From assembly GCA_010645155.1 (NCBI GenBank), contig JAAGOF010000069.1, positions 2,781-66,780 on the forward strand: a stretch of 64,000 nucleotides of DNA, read 5' to 3'. Made by a program: the position numbers and the translations under genes. How positions within the stretch are numbered: the first letter of the stretch is position 1; each line of letters starts with the position of its first letter. The stretch is from Tigriopus japonicus. Lineage: Eukaryota; Arthropoda; Copepoda; Harpacticoida; Harpacticidae. The notes under the pieces are model-generated. The model ran no database searches and had not been told where the DNA came from. It was given only the letters and a program-made list of their open reading frames with translations. Of this stretch, positions 12,067-21,993 are shown in pieces.

Positions 12067-13400
12067 TCAGTGCACACGGAAGAAATGAAGAGGGGAAGCA
12101 CAGACAGTACACATGCAGTTGGGTAGCGGGAGATGATGAAAGTGTTGGTTATTGCAGTAGAGGGAGTGGGTCAGATTGAACAGATCCTTCGTCAGTTCCC
12201 GTCGTTGATAGAGTTGGGCAGGAAGCCGGACGAAGGTGCGTGACCGCCAATATTCCGGAGGGATGTCGGGCCAAGGACTATAGGGTGTTGTCAAGTCCTT
12301 GGCCGGGAAGGACAGCATATGTCCGGACATCACCTCCAGAAAGGTCAGGTTCCTAACACTGTTGCCAGCCTGGTGGTGAAGGGCTCTGTTTCGCACAGAA
12401 AATGCGTCCATGCATTATTGGCATATTGGGGTATGCTGAGGTATCGCTTGAGGAATTTGGTGTAGGTGGCATCGGCGGATTTGAGGGCGGATTGGGCGGA
12501 GTTTGTGAGCTAGAGATGAAGGCCGTAGAGAAAGATGGGGGTGATGAAAGTCTGGAAGAGTTGAAGAACTATTGGAAGGAGAAGGTTCTTGATTTGTAGT
12601 CTATTGTAGATGTGACCGATCCTGGCCCTGGCCTTGCTTATTGCAAGGTTGAGGTGCTTGGTGAAGGAGAGTTGGGTGGTGAAGGTGAAACCGACATAAT
12701 TGAAAAACTTGACGATTTCAATCGGACTATTTTTGATATGGAAGGAGGTGGATGGCAGACGATCTTTATGGAAGACCATGGCCTTTGTCTTGATGGCGTT
12801 GACTTGAAGGCCATTCTCTTGGCTATAACCGTGGAGAGCATTGATGGCATTTTGCAATTCCACGGCTGAATCAGCCAAGAGAACCAGGTCGTCTGCATAT
12901 TGTAGATATTGTATTCTATTGTTATTTATGATGGGGCCTTGGTGAGAAAGGGCTTTGGGCAGGTCGGATACATAGAGGTTGAAAAGGATTGGCGATAGTG
13001 GATTCCCCTTCGGGAGGCCGATGGATGTGAAGTAGCAGGGAGATAGGTCCTCCCTAGATCGAATGGAGCATCTGAGTCCCGCGTAGATGTCCGCAAGCAG
13101 GACACAGATGGAACGCGGAATTCCCCACAGTTGGAGTTTGGAGAATAACCGCGTTCGGTCCACCCTGTTGAATGCATTGGAAAAATCAACAAAGCATCCA
13201 TATACTCTCCTCTTTCCGCTGTTGTTTGATTGCACAATTTCATAGAGGAGAGTGGCTGCCAAGGTGGTCAAACGGCTTCTCCGAAAACCGAATTGGAACT
13301 CGTTTTTTTGGACCTTGCCAACCAGATCTTCAGTCTTATGGGGCCCGTCGTGGATTTTCTGATACCCAGGAGCCTCATAGTCGGAACTGAATTCAAAAAA
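12067..13400 (-). pseudogene. Non-LTR retrotransposon reverse transcriptase (dead)
   Basis: An open stretch at 12510-13271 encodes core reverse-transcriptase motifs in order: CFVDFSNAFNRVDR (motif A), GLPKGNPLSPILFNLYVSDLP-type motif B, and YADDLVLLA (motif C), followed by the thumb. The N-terminal part (to about 13400) and the C-terminal part (12067-12411, ending in a CxxC...H zinc-knuckle-like sequence) are in other frames, so there are at least two frameshifts. No endonuclease domain is seen. The element is a 5'-truncated LINE fossil; the clade was not assigned. Confidence 0.8.
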
Positions 13401-13439
13401 TCGGTTTTGGGTATTCCTCAGTTTTCAGCGGCACATTTG

Positions 13440-15600
13440 TAAAGCTCATAAACCTTACAGCTGTCCTTTTCTGCGCGGATTAGAATGGGGAAGATATGCG
13501 GTTTCAAAGACTCTGGGAACATAAATTCACCAATTAACTTCAATTTTCAACCGCTAATAGTCAAGTAGTAATGCTTGTCTATCACCAAATTTCAGTTTGA
13601 GTTTGTCAATTTGACTTTTCAAGCTTTAACTTTGAAAAAAACTAGAGCTCTCAAGTATTGAGTAAAACCATGAGATGTGTCCTCTTGCGGGCGTAGGCGT
13701 CCAGACCCAAGAAGCAAAATTTCACCACAATAATTTTTAGTTATAGCCACTTTTCGACCAGTAGGAGTTGTCCAATTGTGCTAACGACTTTTTCCAAAAA
13801 TGAGGACCACAATAAAATTAACCAGTTTGTGATGTTCAATCTACGGATCTGAATCTTAAATAATTGAAGAAATTGTTGCTCAATGTATCCATTTTGGCCA
13901 TTCTTGAATACCATTTGATGTGTTAGTGCTTAGTTTTGCCTAAAAAGTGTATCAAGACTTTCAATCGCATTTTTCAATGTCAGAGTATTATAAAGAACAT
14001 ATTTTGGAAGTATGTGCGTTTTAAATTAGCTCAAATAACTATATTCAATGCCTTAAAACCAATAAAACCTCTATTTGTTATTTCATCATTTCAGTGATTG
14101 AGGTGAAAAAATGCCAAATGTTGATGTTTGTTGAGAAAAAATGGAAAAGTTGCTAATTTTCACTAAAGTGACCAAAATCTCAATTTTTGGGGCAAGTTGC
14201 ATTTAGCAACTTTATCTTATCTGAGTCCTACGTATAATAAATGACTTCCCTCCAAAGTGGCGGTGGATTTAATTGACGCAAGGTGTAAGTGCTAAAACCA
14301 ACATCCCAAGAATGCAAAAGTTAAATGGTCAATTAATGATGAGGGGCACTCGAGTTGTCCTCGAGTCAATGTGTCGTAGATCAATGAGTAGTGGGACATG
14401 TTTCAATGTGGAGTGTAAACATGTCCAGGTCCTAGGTACTCGGAGGAAACAGAGACCAGCAAAATCTTTGTCTCCTGGGCATGGTTATAGGTTAGCCTCC
14501 AATCCCCAACCCATCCCCCAAGCATTTCATCCTTTTAGCATCCCCCCTCCCGTTTTCGTCCTCCTCCTCCCCCTCCCAATTCCTTGCCCCATTTTCCTTC
14601 CCCCACTCCAAAACCTATTTCTATTTCCACCCTTCTCCCAAATATCCATAACCCGGTTCTTTCTTTCACTTTCTCCCATGGGCAACCAAGGTCTTACTCT
14701 AGTGTGACCGCCCCCTCCCCTCCCCAACAAACCCTTCCTGTAGGGTAAAACTTTGTAAGTAAGCAGGATTTTTTAAGGTTAGACAGGAAGGTCCAAGAAC
14801 TGATAGACTTGGTCCAGCTAGAAATACTAGAAGGCAGAGATTGGCATTCAAATCTATGATTGCCCGACCCGGCACGGACTGTCTGTGACGTCATTCATCA
14901 TGCGGGAAGCCGAAGTTCATGATTAAAGGAACCTTTTCTTCTAAGAAACACATCTAAACTATTTCGCTCATCTGATAGGGCAGTTTGGTTTTGAAAATCC
15001 TCAAGTCTGCTGGAAATGTGTCTAAGGTATTAACCCGATATGCAAAAAGTGAATTNTAAGGTATTTACCTGATATGAAAAAAGTTAATTTCAATTAGTGT
15101 GGAGTTTAAACAGGGGCCGATTAATGTCCCGATTAATTCACATGATCGGGTGATTGACAACAAAATCTCAGTGATGTGAAATCTCGGCTTGCGCAAGTTT
15201 TTTCACGGGAGGTTGCAAGGTAGGGTTACCTCTTGGAGATTGGGTGCTTTGCTCTTGTATATGAGCAAACACGAATTTGAGTGTGATTTGCAACCCTGCT
15301 CAGAAGTCACAAAAGTCAGGGATAAAGCGCCTTTTGGCGCTTCTTAAAGAAAAAACCTGTTTATGAAGGCTGGAAGACAGTGGGGAATATGATTTCACTT
15401 AAGTAAATTGGCAACTCCAGCACCAAGTTAGATCACTACAAAATCAACAAAAAAGAAGTTCTCTGAGTTGTTATTGAACTTCGTTAGAATTAGCTGAATG
15501 TTCAACTGAATGCTATTGACCAATCACCAGCGTGAATCATCGGCACCGTGTGCTTGCATACGACAGCCGATATCTATCTTAGGGTATCTACTTTAGACCA
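13440..15600. other. Intergenic, with polypyrimidine tract
   Basis: No gene recognised. A C/T-rich tract on the plus strand covers about 14500-14735. A short near-tandem pair of about 38 bp lies around 15027-15090 and includes one ambiguous base at 15056. Confidence 0.45.
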
Positions 15601-15604
15601 TCAA

Positions 15605-15718
15605 GGGAAGAGACGTGGTGTTCCTCTAGTGAGTGAGCCCCAGGTTCGATTATCCTCCCTGACCCTTCTCAAGGAAGGCTCAACCATGCGACCTTTACAC
15701 CAACAATCAAAAACCTGG
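15605..15718 (+). mobile_element. tRNA-derived SINE, degenerate internally deleted copy
   Basis: The sequence keeps GAGACGTGGTGTTC at the head, the B-box region CCCAGGTTCGATTATC, and the tail CTCAACCATGCGACC...CACCAACAATC. These match the longer SINE copies at 19506, 27241 and 56717, but the A-box segment and much of the middle are missing. Confidence 0.65.
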
Positions 15719-15719
15719 T

Positions 15720-16300
15720 CTAATTCTGGGAAACTGTAAATATCTTCACAGGTATGTCAACCTGAGGCCCAATTTTGGAAAGAATACCTTTCTGAGCCCC
15801 TTTTTACTTAAATGGCGTTCTCGGTACAAGCAAAGTGCCGAGCAAATTTTGTGTTTTCTTAAATGAACCATATAAATTAAGCAATTTTATTGCATCTTAC
15901 GAAAATTTGTTTGCACATTTTTGCACTTTTTGGGCTTTTTATTTACACAAAAAATTCCCCTTTTAATGACTAACGGATGTTAGAGTGAACGGATGCCAAC
16001 AAGAAGATTTTTACGAAATAAAGTCAGTTTTTTTCAAACTTAGAGTTCACAACATGACATTGACAAGGACTATACTAAACAATGAACGGACGATATTTGT
16101 GGATAGTGTTTCGCTCGGTTACAAGTCATGGTGCTGATTTTTTTTACCAAGTTTCTATGGAAATTCCCACAAACTCTGAAATATGTGTTAGACTCAGGAA
16201 GCCAAGAGGAACAACCATGGTTTACAGAGTTTCTCAAAGTCAGGTCTAGATTAAAATTTGTACACCTAAAAACCTATTAAATAACTTGATTTTTTAAAAT
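15720..16300. other. Intergenic, nothing recognised
   Basis: AT-rich sequence between a SINE fragment and an LTR element. No coding or repeat signal was identified. Confidence 0.4.
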
Positions 16301-16304
16301 CTAG

Positions 16305-16437
16305 TGTAGCTGGAGACTACTACTTGAGCTCTTGCTCACGTCAAGTTAGACTGCGTTCCCTATATATATTGCCGATATGAAACCCAGAATGTGACATTTT
16401 ACTTTATCTACTGGAAAACACAATATCGAACTCTACA
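16305..16437 (+). repeat. 5' LTR of the gag-protease element
   Basis: 133 bp, TGTAG to CTACA. Compared with the 3' LTR it differs by a TA-repeat length change, one C/T change and a small cluster near the 3' end, so the insertion is fairly recent. It contains CCCTATATATATTG, which could act as a TATA-type core promoter. Confidence 0.9.
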
Positions 16438-16455
16438 TGGTGGCAGCGGTGGTGC
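16438..16455 (+). other. Primer-binding site of the LTR element
   Basis: TGGTGGCAGCGGTGG starts with the TGG that pairs to a tRNA CCA end and abuts the LTR without a gap. The cognate tRNA was not identified. Confidence 0.8.
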
Positions 16456-16500
16456 CAGCGATAAAGTGGAAATTTAATCATTTGACGAAAGGTTGCTGGG

Positions 16501-17583
16501 ATGACTGAGGCGGGAAGACAACAATCCGGGGATAGATTGGGTGGTCCAATGTTTGGCGTGTGGGTATCGCCAATACCGAAGAAGTCTGAAGACAGCGTGG
16601 GGGATTATGTCAAATATTTTGATCGAGTGGCAAAGGCCAATGGTTGGAGAGATGAGGATGCCGCGAAAATTTTCGCTGGATTACTGGAAGTTGGATCTAG
16701 CATCCTGGACGAATTGGACGATAGAGTTCTGAGCAGTTTTGAACTGATCAAGTCGTCCCTTCTTCCGTCTGAAGAAGTCTATAGAGAGGCCCCTGTGCAG
16801 AGTTTCTTCTGGAACCTGGTTATGAAAGAGGGAGAAACGGTACAACACTTCGTGCAACGGGTGAAAGGGGTGGTCAAGGAGTGCTATCCCAAATTTGCGA
16901 AGTCAAACCGCGATGCTCTTGTCAGAAACCGTTTTGTACATTGGCTACGGATGGCTTTGAAGGAGGTTGTCTTAAACGGGAGGAATGCCAAATTGGAAGA
17001 AGCTGTCCAGGCTGCGTTGATGACTCAAGGTGTGAATGAGACATTGGGACGAGGATATGCGGTGCATTGCTACGGAGAGAATCTGCGAGAAGTGCGTTCT
17101 ACGGAGAGTGACCGAAGAATAGAATTGAAATGCTTCATTTGCAATCGTGGTGAACATTTTGCAAGAGAGTGTTCAATCAAGAAAGAAGAGCACGTGGATG
17201 CAATTATAAGAAATGACCAATTCATGGTCGATATTAAACTCCATGGGCAGAAGACGTCGGTGCTGGTGGACACGGGAGCAACCGTGAGTGTTGTTCCTAA
17301 GTCAAAAGATGGGGAGAATGGGGAAGATGGCTGGATACTGGAGTGTCGGACAATAAGTGGCGCGCCCATAAAGTTGGTGGGTCGAGAGAAATGCTTAGTC
17401 GAGTACGGAGACCTCAAGATATTGCACCCCTTCTGGATAGGTGAAGTCGAGATCCCGGTGCTAGGAATGGATTTCTTACGAGAGCATGGAATGGTGGTTG
17501 ATGCTGGAGGAGGCAAATTGTGGATGAAAAGAGAGAAGAAAAAATGGCATGTGGAGATGAAGAAAACGAAGATGAAGCATTGA
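16501..17583 (+). CDS. Gag-protease polyprotein of short LTR element
   Basis: A single uninterrupted frame of 360 aa begins 63 nt after the primer-binding site. Residues about 15-180 form a helical, charged Gag-like region (the retrotransposon gag pattern with FxxGL and later WLRMALKEVVL). A CCHC zinc knuckle, CFICNRGEHFAREC, is at about residues 205-218 and would bind packaged RNA. A retropepsin domain follows, with active site VLVDTGATVSVVP near residue 256 and the late conserved pattern VLGMDFLREHGMVV near residue 320, as in Ty3/Gypsy proteases. The frame stops 22 nt before the 3' LTR, leaving no room for pol. The intact frame in a window where other elements are broken suggests recent insertion. 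Protease fused in frame means no frameshift signal is needed. Confidence 0.92.
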   Translation: MTEAGRQQSGDRLGGPMFGVWVSPIPKKSEDSVGDYVKYFDRVAKANGWRDEDAAKIFAGLLEVGSSILDELDDRVLSSFELIKSSLLPSEEVYREAPVQSFFWNLVMKEGETVQHFVQRVKGVVKECYPKFAKSNRDALVRNRFVHWLRMALKEVVLNGRNAKLEEAVQAALMTQGVNETLGRGYAVHCYGENLREVRSTESDRRIELKCFICNRGEHFARECSIKKEEHVDAIIRNDQFMVDIKLHGQKTSVLVDTGATVSVVPKSKDGENGEDGWILECRTISGAPIKLVGREKCLVEYGDLKILHPFWIGEVEIPVLGMDFLREHGMVVDAGGGKLWMKREKKKWHVEMKKTKMKH

Positions 17584-17605
17584 GTTTTCCAAACTAGGAG
17601 GGAGG

Positions 17606-17741
17606 TGTAGCTGGAGACTACTACTTGAGCTCTTGCTCACGTCAAGTTAGACTGCGTTCCCTATATATATATTGCCGATATGAAACCTAGAATGTGACAT
17701 TTTACTTTATCTCCTAGGATTACACAATATCGAACTCTACA
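17606..17741 (+). repeat. 3' LTR of the gag-protease element
   Basis: 136 bp, preceded by the polypurine tract and followed by the CTAG duplication. It is nearly identical to the 5' LTR. Confidence 0.9.
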
Positions 17742-17745
17742 CTAG

Positions 17746-18218
17746 TCAATATCCTTTTAGGATAGAATTAGGTACCTCTAGAATAGAGTTTAATTGGTCC
17801 ATTTTTTGAGCCAAAAAAGCGTTTAAACGCTCAGAGTACATAAAACCAGGGATTCAAGGGATCCAAGGAACCCCTGGTTCCAGGGAAAAACCTTGGTGTA
17901 GGTAATGATTCGGCCCCACTGTATAGGACACTTGCACATATATGGCATTCACAGCCATAATTATTACCACTTCAAAAAAGTGTACCATATCTTGGGGAAT
18001 GTTGAAAATGTTATTACTTAATCAGTTGTGCCCAGTGTGTGCCTCTAAACACGACCAATTTTCAGCAAATATACAAACAAATCGGGGAAAATCAGTGCCC
18101 AAAGAGAGGTTTTCAGCAATTTATGACGTTGTCAACAAACATTTTTTAACATTCCGTCTATCTTTCAAGTCTTTTGAGCTTTTGAAGTAAAGATAACTTG
18201 AACATTTTGGCACATTTT
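17746..18218. other. Intergenic, nothing recognised
   Basis: No coding signal. A short stretch of GGGATTCAAGGGATCC-like wording near 17850-17880 is locally repetitive. Confidence 0.4.
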
Positions 18219-18293
18219 TGAGACCTGGGATCGAACCCATGAACAGGAGCATAACTCGGACGCGCGGTAAACAATTGCGCTACAGGTATCTCC
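18219..18293 (-). repeat. tRNA-like sequence (pseudogene or SINE head)
   Basis: On the minus strand there is an A-box-like TAGCGCAATTG and, 36-50 nt on, a B-box/T-arm GGGTTCGATCCC with pairing stems. The acceptor stem pairs poorly and no good anticodon arm forms, so it is unlikely to be a working tRNA. Its sequence differs from the SINE family elsewhere in the window. Confidence 0.55.
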
Positions 18294-18410
18294 CCTCTCC
18301 CCTTGAATGTTTTTTATATCCAAATTGAGATGCCCTTTTCAATCAACCCAAATATCATCAATGAATCTCGTTTCAATTCATGGGTTTGGATATATTTATC
18401 GGTCCTAACT

Positions 18411-18822
18411 ATCTTCCGATCTGGGAGGCGACTCATCTGCAGCACTAGATAAACCACAAATACCCCTCTCTTTGACAATAGATCGTGGAGGCTCAGAGCT
18501 AGCACTCGTGCTTACATAATTGTGAATTGGAGGTTCGTGCCTCCACGAGGGTTTTTATTTCAAACGTTTTCAGTAAATGTTGTTTGTTTTTTATATTTTT
18601 AGGTATGTTTAGGTTATGTTAAGCTTAGTTAGGTTAGGTTAGGTTTAAGTTTCAAACGTTTTTCAGGAAATGTTTTTTTATTTATATTTTTAGGTATGTT
18701 TAGTTTAGGTTAAGCTTAGTTAGGTTAGGTTAAGTTTAAGTTTAGTTCAGATAATCTTTGCTCTTCCTGTCAATATTTTGTCCATATCTATGACGGTATG
18801 ACTCATCTCCCAGATCGGAAGA
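18411..18822. repeat. Fold-back repeat enclosing TTAGG-bearing tandem units
   Basis: Inverted arms TCTTCCGATCTGGGAG lie at about 18412 and, as complement, at about 18806-18822. Between them two tandem units of about 92 bp (18558-18649 and 18650-18740) each contain TTAGTTAGGTTAGGTT. TTAGG is the common arthropod telomere repeat; these are short interstitial runs, not a telomere. Confidence 0.6.
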
Positions 18823-18893
18823 CATTCAGGGGCCATGGGATATATTTCACGTCAACCACAATCAACCACACCTCGATAACGGAAAATTGAGAA

Positions 18894-21800
18894 TTACAGA
18901 GGACAAACATCTTCAAACTCCCTTGGGTGCTCCTGTTGTTTCAATTTCATATCAACAACTTGCTGGGCTAACTCTGGAGTCGCAGCCGCTAATACGCGTC
19001 TAGACATGAAGTCGAACTCTCCACCATTTGAATCCAGAACGGTGCCACCAGCTTCTTTCACAATCAGAGCTCCAGCCGCAATATCCCAACAATGGATGCC
19101 TTGTTGAATGTAGGCATCAGCCTGTCCGGCAGCTACATAGGCTAAATCTATTGCTGCGGATCCTAGAAGGACAGAAGAAAGCTTAGTTCAATGGTTCTTT
19201 CTTATCGCTAAATGTGACTCTTGGGAATAAACAAAACGGAGTTGAACTCTTCAAAACAAAATGAGTTTTGACGGTTTTGACCCCTAATTGGGCCCCGAGT
19301 AGAGCTGTGCATCGGATCCGAAAGGTCCTCCAAATCCAATCCGAACTGAATTTTCATAATCCGAACGAATCCGAATTCGAAAATTTGCCGCTCAATCCGA
19401 ACGAGTCCAAAAATGTGATGCTCAATCTGAGCGAATCCAAAAATTTGATGCTCAATCTGAACAAATCCTAATCCGAAAATTTGTCGCTCAATCCAAACGT
19501 CTCGGGAGGAGACGTAGCGTCGTGGTTAGCGCAGTTTCCTATAGTGAGAGAGGTCCCAGGTTCGATTCTCCTCCCCGACCTTTCTCAAGGATACTTTTAG
19601 ACGCTAAATCACACCCACAGACGGAGAACCATTCTGATACCGGACTTGAGAATGCCTATCGGAAATGATTTGGACGATGTGATGGCTGGCTTCGCTGGCC
19701 GGGCGAGGCTCAACCCTCCGACCATAGCACCAACACTCCAAAAAAAAAACGAATCCGAAAAATTCCGAAAATTTGGCGTGCTATCCGAAAATTTGCCGTG
19801 CAATCCGAAAAAAATCGAAATCCTAAATTCAAAGAATATTGGAAGAGACGTGTTGTTAGAAGCCTAGATGGACATTCTAATAACATTTCCTTGATGTTCA
19901 GAATTGCAGGAAGAAATCTCTCCACCCTTAAATGACCTCGTGAAACGAGCTAATAGTTTTTATTCTTTGATAATGCCTACACTGCCAAGCTGAGTGACTG
20001 AATGGTAGGATTTGCTAATTGAATCAACTTAATTTGTAAGCTGTTAACACATATTTGATGTGTTATATAATATTATAAATATTATTTTTCATATTATATT
20101 TGATGATACATAAAACAATTAAATTGCTTGCAGATAAATAAAAAAATCCTTAGTTGAAGGTGTGGAATTACATTATAAAATCAAGAAAAAAATGTTACTA
20201 AATGGAAATCGTGAGAATTGAAATTTCGAAAAAATGAACGAAAAAGTTCGGATTATTTTCGGATATGTTGGATCCGAAAAAATATTTCGCAAATCCAAAT
20301 CCGAATCCGACATGCTTTGACGAATCCGAATCCAAAAATTCTTGCGTCAATCCGAACGAATCCAAATCCGATGCACAACTCTAGGCCCGAGGGGGCACTT
20401 CACTAAGACTTTGAACGCTAAGGTTTTTTATCTTTTGGGCCTTTACTTTAAAAGAGACAAACAGAAAGAGATTTGAACCATGGAATGAAGTTACTAGGAG
20501 TGGCTAATCATGTAAAAAATACTTCTTTTCAAAGTTGGTCATACATTCTAGAGTTGCTATTTAGCAATCTTTTGACTACTTCAGTTTTAACCAAATTTGG
20601 AATAAAAATATTGACAATTTGGACGATAGAAATCACCTGAAATTCGATTGGCATGAGCGTGACGCAATATCTCTTTTAGATTGTTAGCCGCTTGCTCCAA
20701 TTCTCCTTCATTTTGAGACCCACCAGCTTCTGTCATAAACAAGGCCTGCCTTAAGCTTTTGCAGCCTGAGGTCTGAAAAATTAATATTCATAACGTCTTC
20801 ATTCAAATCTTATTGATGGATTAACAAGGATATGCCACCTGAGAAAGGTTTGCACTTAACTTAAAGTATCTCTATGCTCGTAATACACATTCAAAAAACT
20901 TCAAAAACTGGTTTGATGACATGTCATGCCTTATTAGGCCCTCTACAATTGTGCAGTACAGGAGTAAAAACCTCTACAGATTGTAAGGATGTCAATGCAC
21001 TCCTTTCCACAGGCAGAACTTTCAACACCCATTCGAAGTCTCTTCATGCATGTCAGGTCTCAGGCTGCAACAAGCTAGGACGTTTTAGGCGTGTCAGGGA
21101 ATCCTGAACCACTCACTCACCAATCGAGCGAATCGCATGAACTCGGGGCATCAGTTCCGTCAGGACTTGCAACTGGGTGCGTTCAACATCCAATCCACTA
21201 CTGGCCCAGAGTTCGTAGATGACCAAGGCGTTCGCTAGCTTGTGGCAATCGGATACCTGATATGTGGATTAGGGCCAGCGGGCCAACGATTAGAACTATT
21301 AGTTTCACGCCTGACAAACCGACCGAGTACCAATCGGGCAGCACGTACTTTCACGGGCGACCCATTGAATTGAGCGCCTTGGCCTTTTCGAGCCGTGTAC
21401 AGTTGTTGGGTGGCTGGGAGGGAGATGATGCCGATTTCCACACGCCGATTCACGGCCAACGCCACCGACACGGACACGTTGGGGTTGCTGTGAACAAAGT
21501 TCATGGTTCCATCAATGGGATCGATAATCCAGGTGGGCTTGTTGCTGAATTTGGGAATGCTTCCATCTCGGGAGGCGGTGCCTTCTTCGCCAATAAACTC
21601 GTGATCCGGATATTTGGCTCTATAAAATGAGAAAAGGAAGTGCGAATAATGAGCAAACGGTCGGCCCATTCATCAGTTCCAAACGTACAAAATGCCTCGA
21701 ATTAACAATTCTTCCACATCTTTATCCGTTTGAGTGACTAAATCCGTGCGCGAGAGCTTTTCTTGGACGGTTTTCGATTCCCGAAGACATTGTCGGATCT

Positions 21801-21900
21801 TTTTTCCGGCTTGTTCCACCAGATCCAAAATAGTTGCGTAGATGTCGTCCATTTCTTCGGGGGACAATTCCACAACCCTATTGGGACCTTGATCCGACAT
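18894..21900 (-). CDS. IMPA1: Inositol monophosphatase, 4 exons with alternative exon 3
   Basis: Exons: 21689-21900, 21349-21619, 21121-21256 (3a) or 20637-20772 (3b), and 18894-19162. With either exon 3 the CDS is 888 nt, 295 aa, close to the usual 275-290. All junctions have GT-AG sites and matching phases (2, 0, 1). The enzyme hydrolyses myo-inositol monophosphates to free inositol, using Mg2+ and inhibited by Li+. Visible family motifs are the Asp of TQTDKDVEE (exon 1), FIGEE and [14 protein letters not shown] (metal site, exon 2), and [17 protein letters not shown] (exon 4, metal/inositol site). The ATG at 21900 gives [24 protein letters not shown] microsatellite (21948-21970) lies in the 5' leader, and a 1.85-kb transposon is inserted 93 bp upstream of the ATG. 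A hAT-like element occupies the 3b-exon 4 intron. Confidence 0.92.
19300..20383. mobile_element. hAT-like element rich in ATCCGAA repeats
   Basis: The TIRs are TAGAGCTGTGCATCGGAT and the complement of TAGAGTTGTGCATCGGAT. Flanks GCCCCGAG (19292-19299) and GGCCCGAG (20384-20391) match at 7 of 8, an 8-bp hAT duplication. Both subterminal regions are packed with AATCCGAA-type units, probably transposase-binding sites. A SINE is nested inside. The element lies in an intron of the inositol monophosphatase gene. Confidence 0.8.
19506..19749 (+). mobile_element. tRNA-derived SINE, full-length copy
   Basis: The head GGAGACGTAGCGTCGTGG continues into the A-box region TTAGCGCAGT and B-box GGTTCGATTCTCC, so the 5' part is tRNA-derived. 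A non-tRNA body of about 160 bp follows, ending CACCAACACTCC and an A-run. Near-identical copies are at 27241-27502 and 56717-56955 on the other strand. Confidence 0.85.
20637..20772 (-). CDS. Alternative exon 3b of the inositol monophosphatase
   Basis: 136 bp, entered in phase 0 after ATTTTTCAG and left in phase 1 at CAG|GTGATT. It encodes [18 protein letters not shown]... to ...HANRIS. This aligns position by position with exon 3a, including the (V/T)S start, a Cys, LxxAL, a Glu and the closing HAxRxxG. Splicing both exons would break the frame (272 nt), so they can only be used one at a time. The donor is weaker than that of 3a. Confidence 0.8.
21121..21256 (-). CDS. Alternative exon 3a of the inositol monophosphatase
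   Basis: 136 bp, acceptor ATATCAG, donor GTGAGT. It encodes [16 protein letters not shown]... to ...RVHAIRSIG, which reads smoothly into exon 4 [12 protein letters not shown], as in known IMPases (the helix-strand unit before the GTAA/GSAA turn of the active site). It has the same length and phases as 3b. Confidence 0.88.
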
Positions 21901-21993
21901 GGTGCTTTGCAATCGAAAGTTTCGATTCTCCGGGCCTCGAAGTTTTTTATCTCTCTCTCTCTCACACACACTTATACATGTAGTTCTACTAGT

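Larger units (their letters stand above)
16305..17741 (+). mobile_element. Short LTR retroelement encoding only gag-protease
   Basis: This is a structurally complete 1437-bp element. The 5' LTR (16305-16437, 133 bp) and 3' LTR (17606-17741, 136 bp) are near-identical and both run TGTAG...CTACA. The primer-binding site TGGTGGCAGCGG starts at 16438, immediately after the 5' LTR. A polypurine tract AGGAGGGAGG (17596-17605) abuts the 3' LTR. CTAG on both sides (16301-16304, 17742-17745) is the 4-bp target duplication. The only coding frame is gag plus aspartic protease. Reverse transcriptase, RNase H and integrase are absent, so it must be mobilised in trans if it moves. This layout resembles the TR-GAG class described in plants. 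Confidence 0.92.

Noticed and set aside
18219..18293. Functional tRNA gene
   Set aside because: A- and B-box-like motifs exist but the acceptor and anticodon arms do not pair properly; listed only as tRNA-like.
18558..18740. Telomere or chromosome end
   Set aside because: Only a few TTAGG units, interrupted and embedded in unique sequence on both sides.
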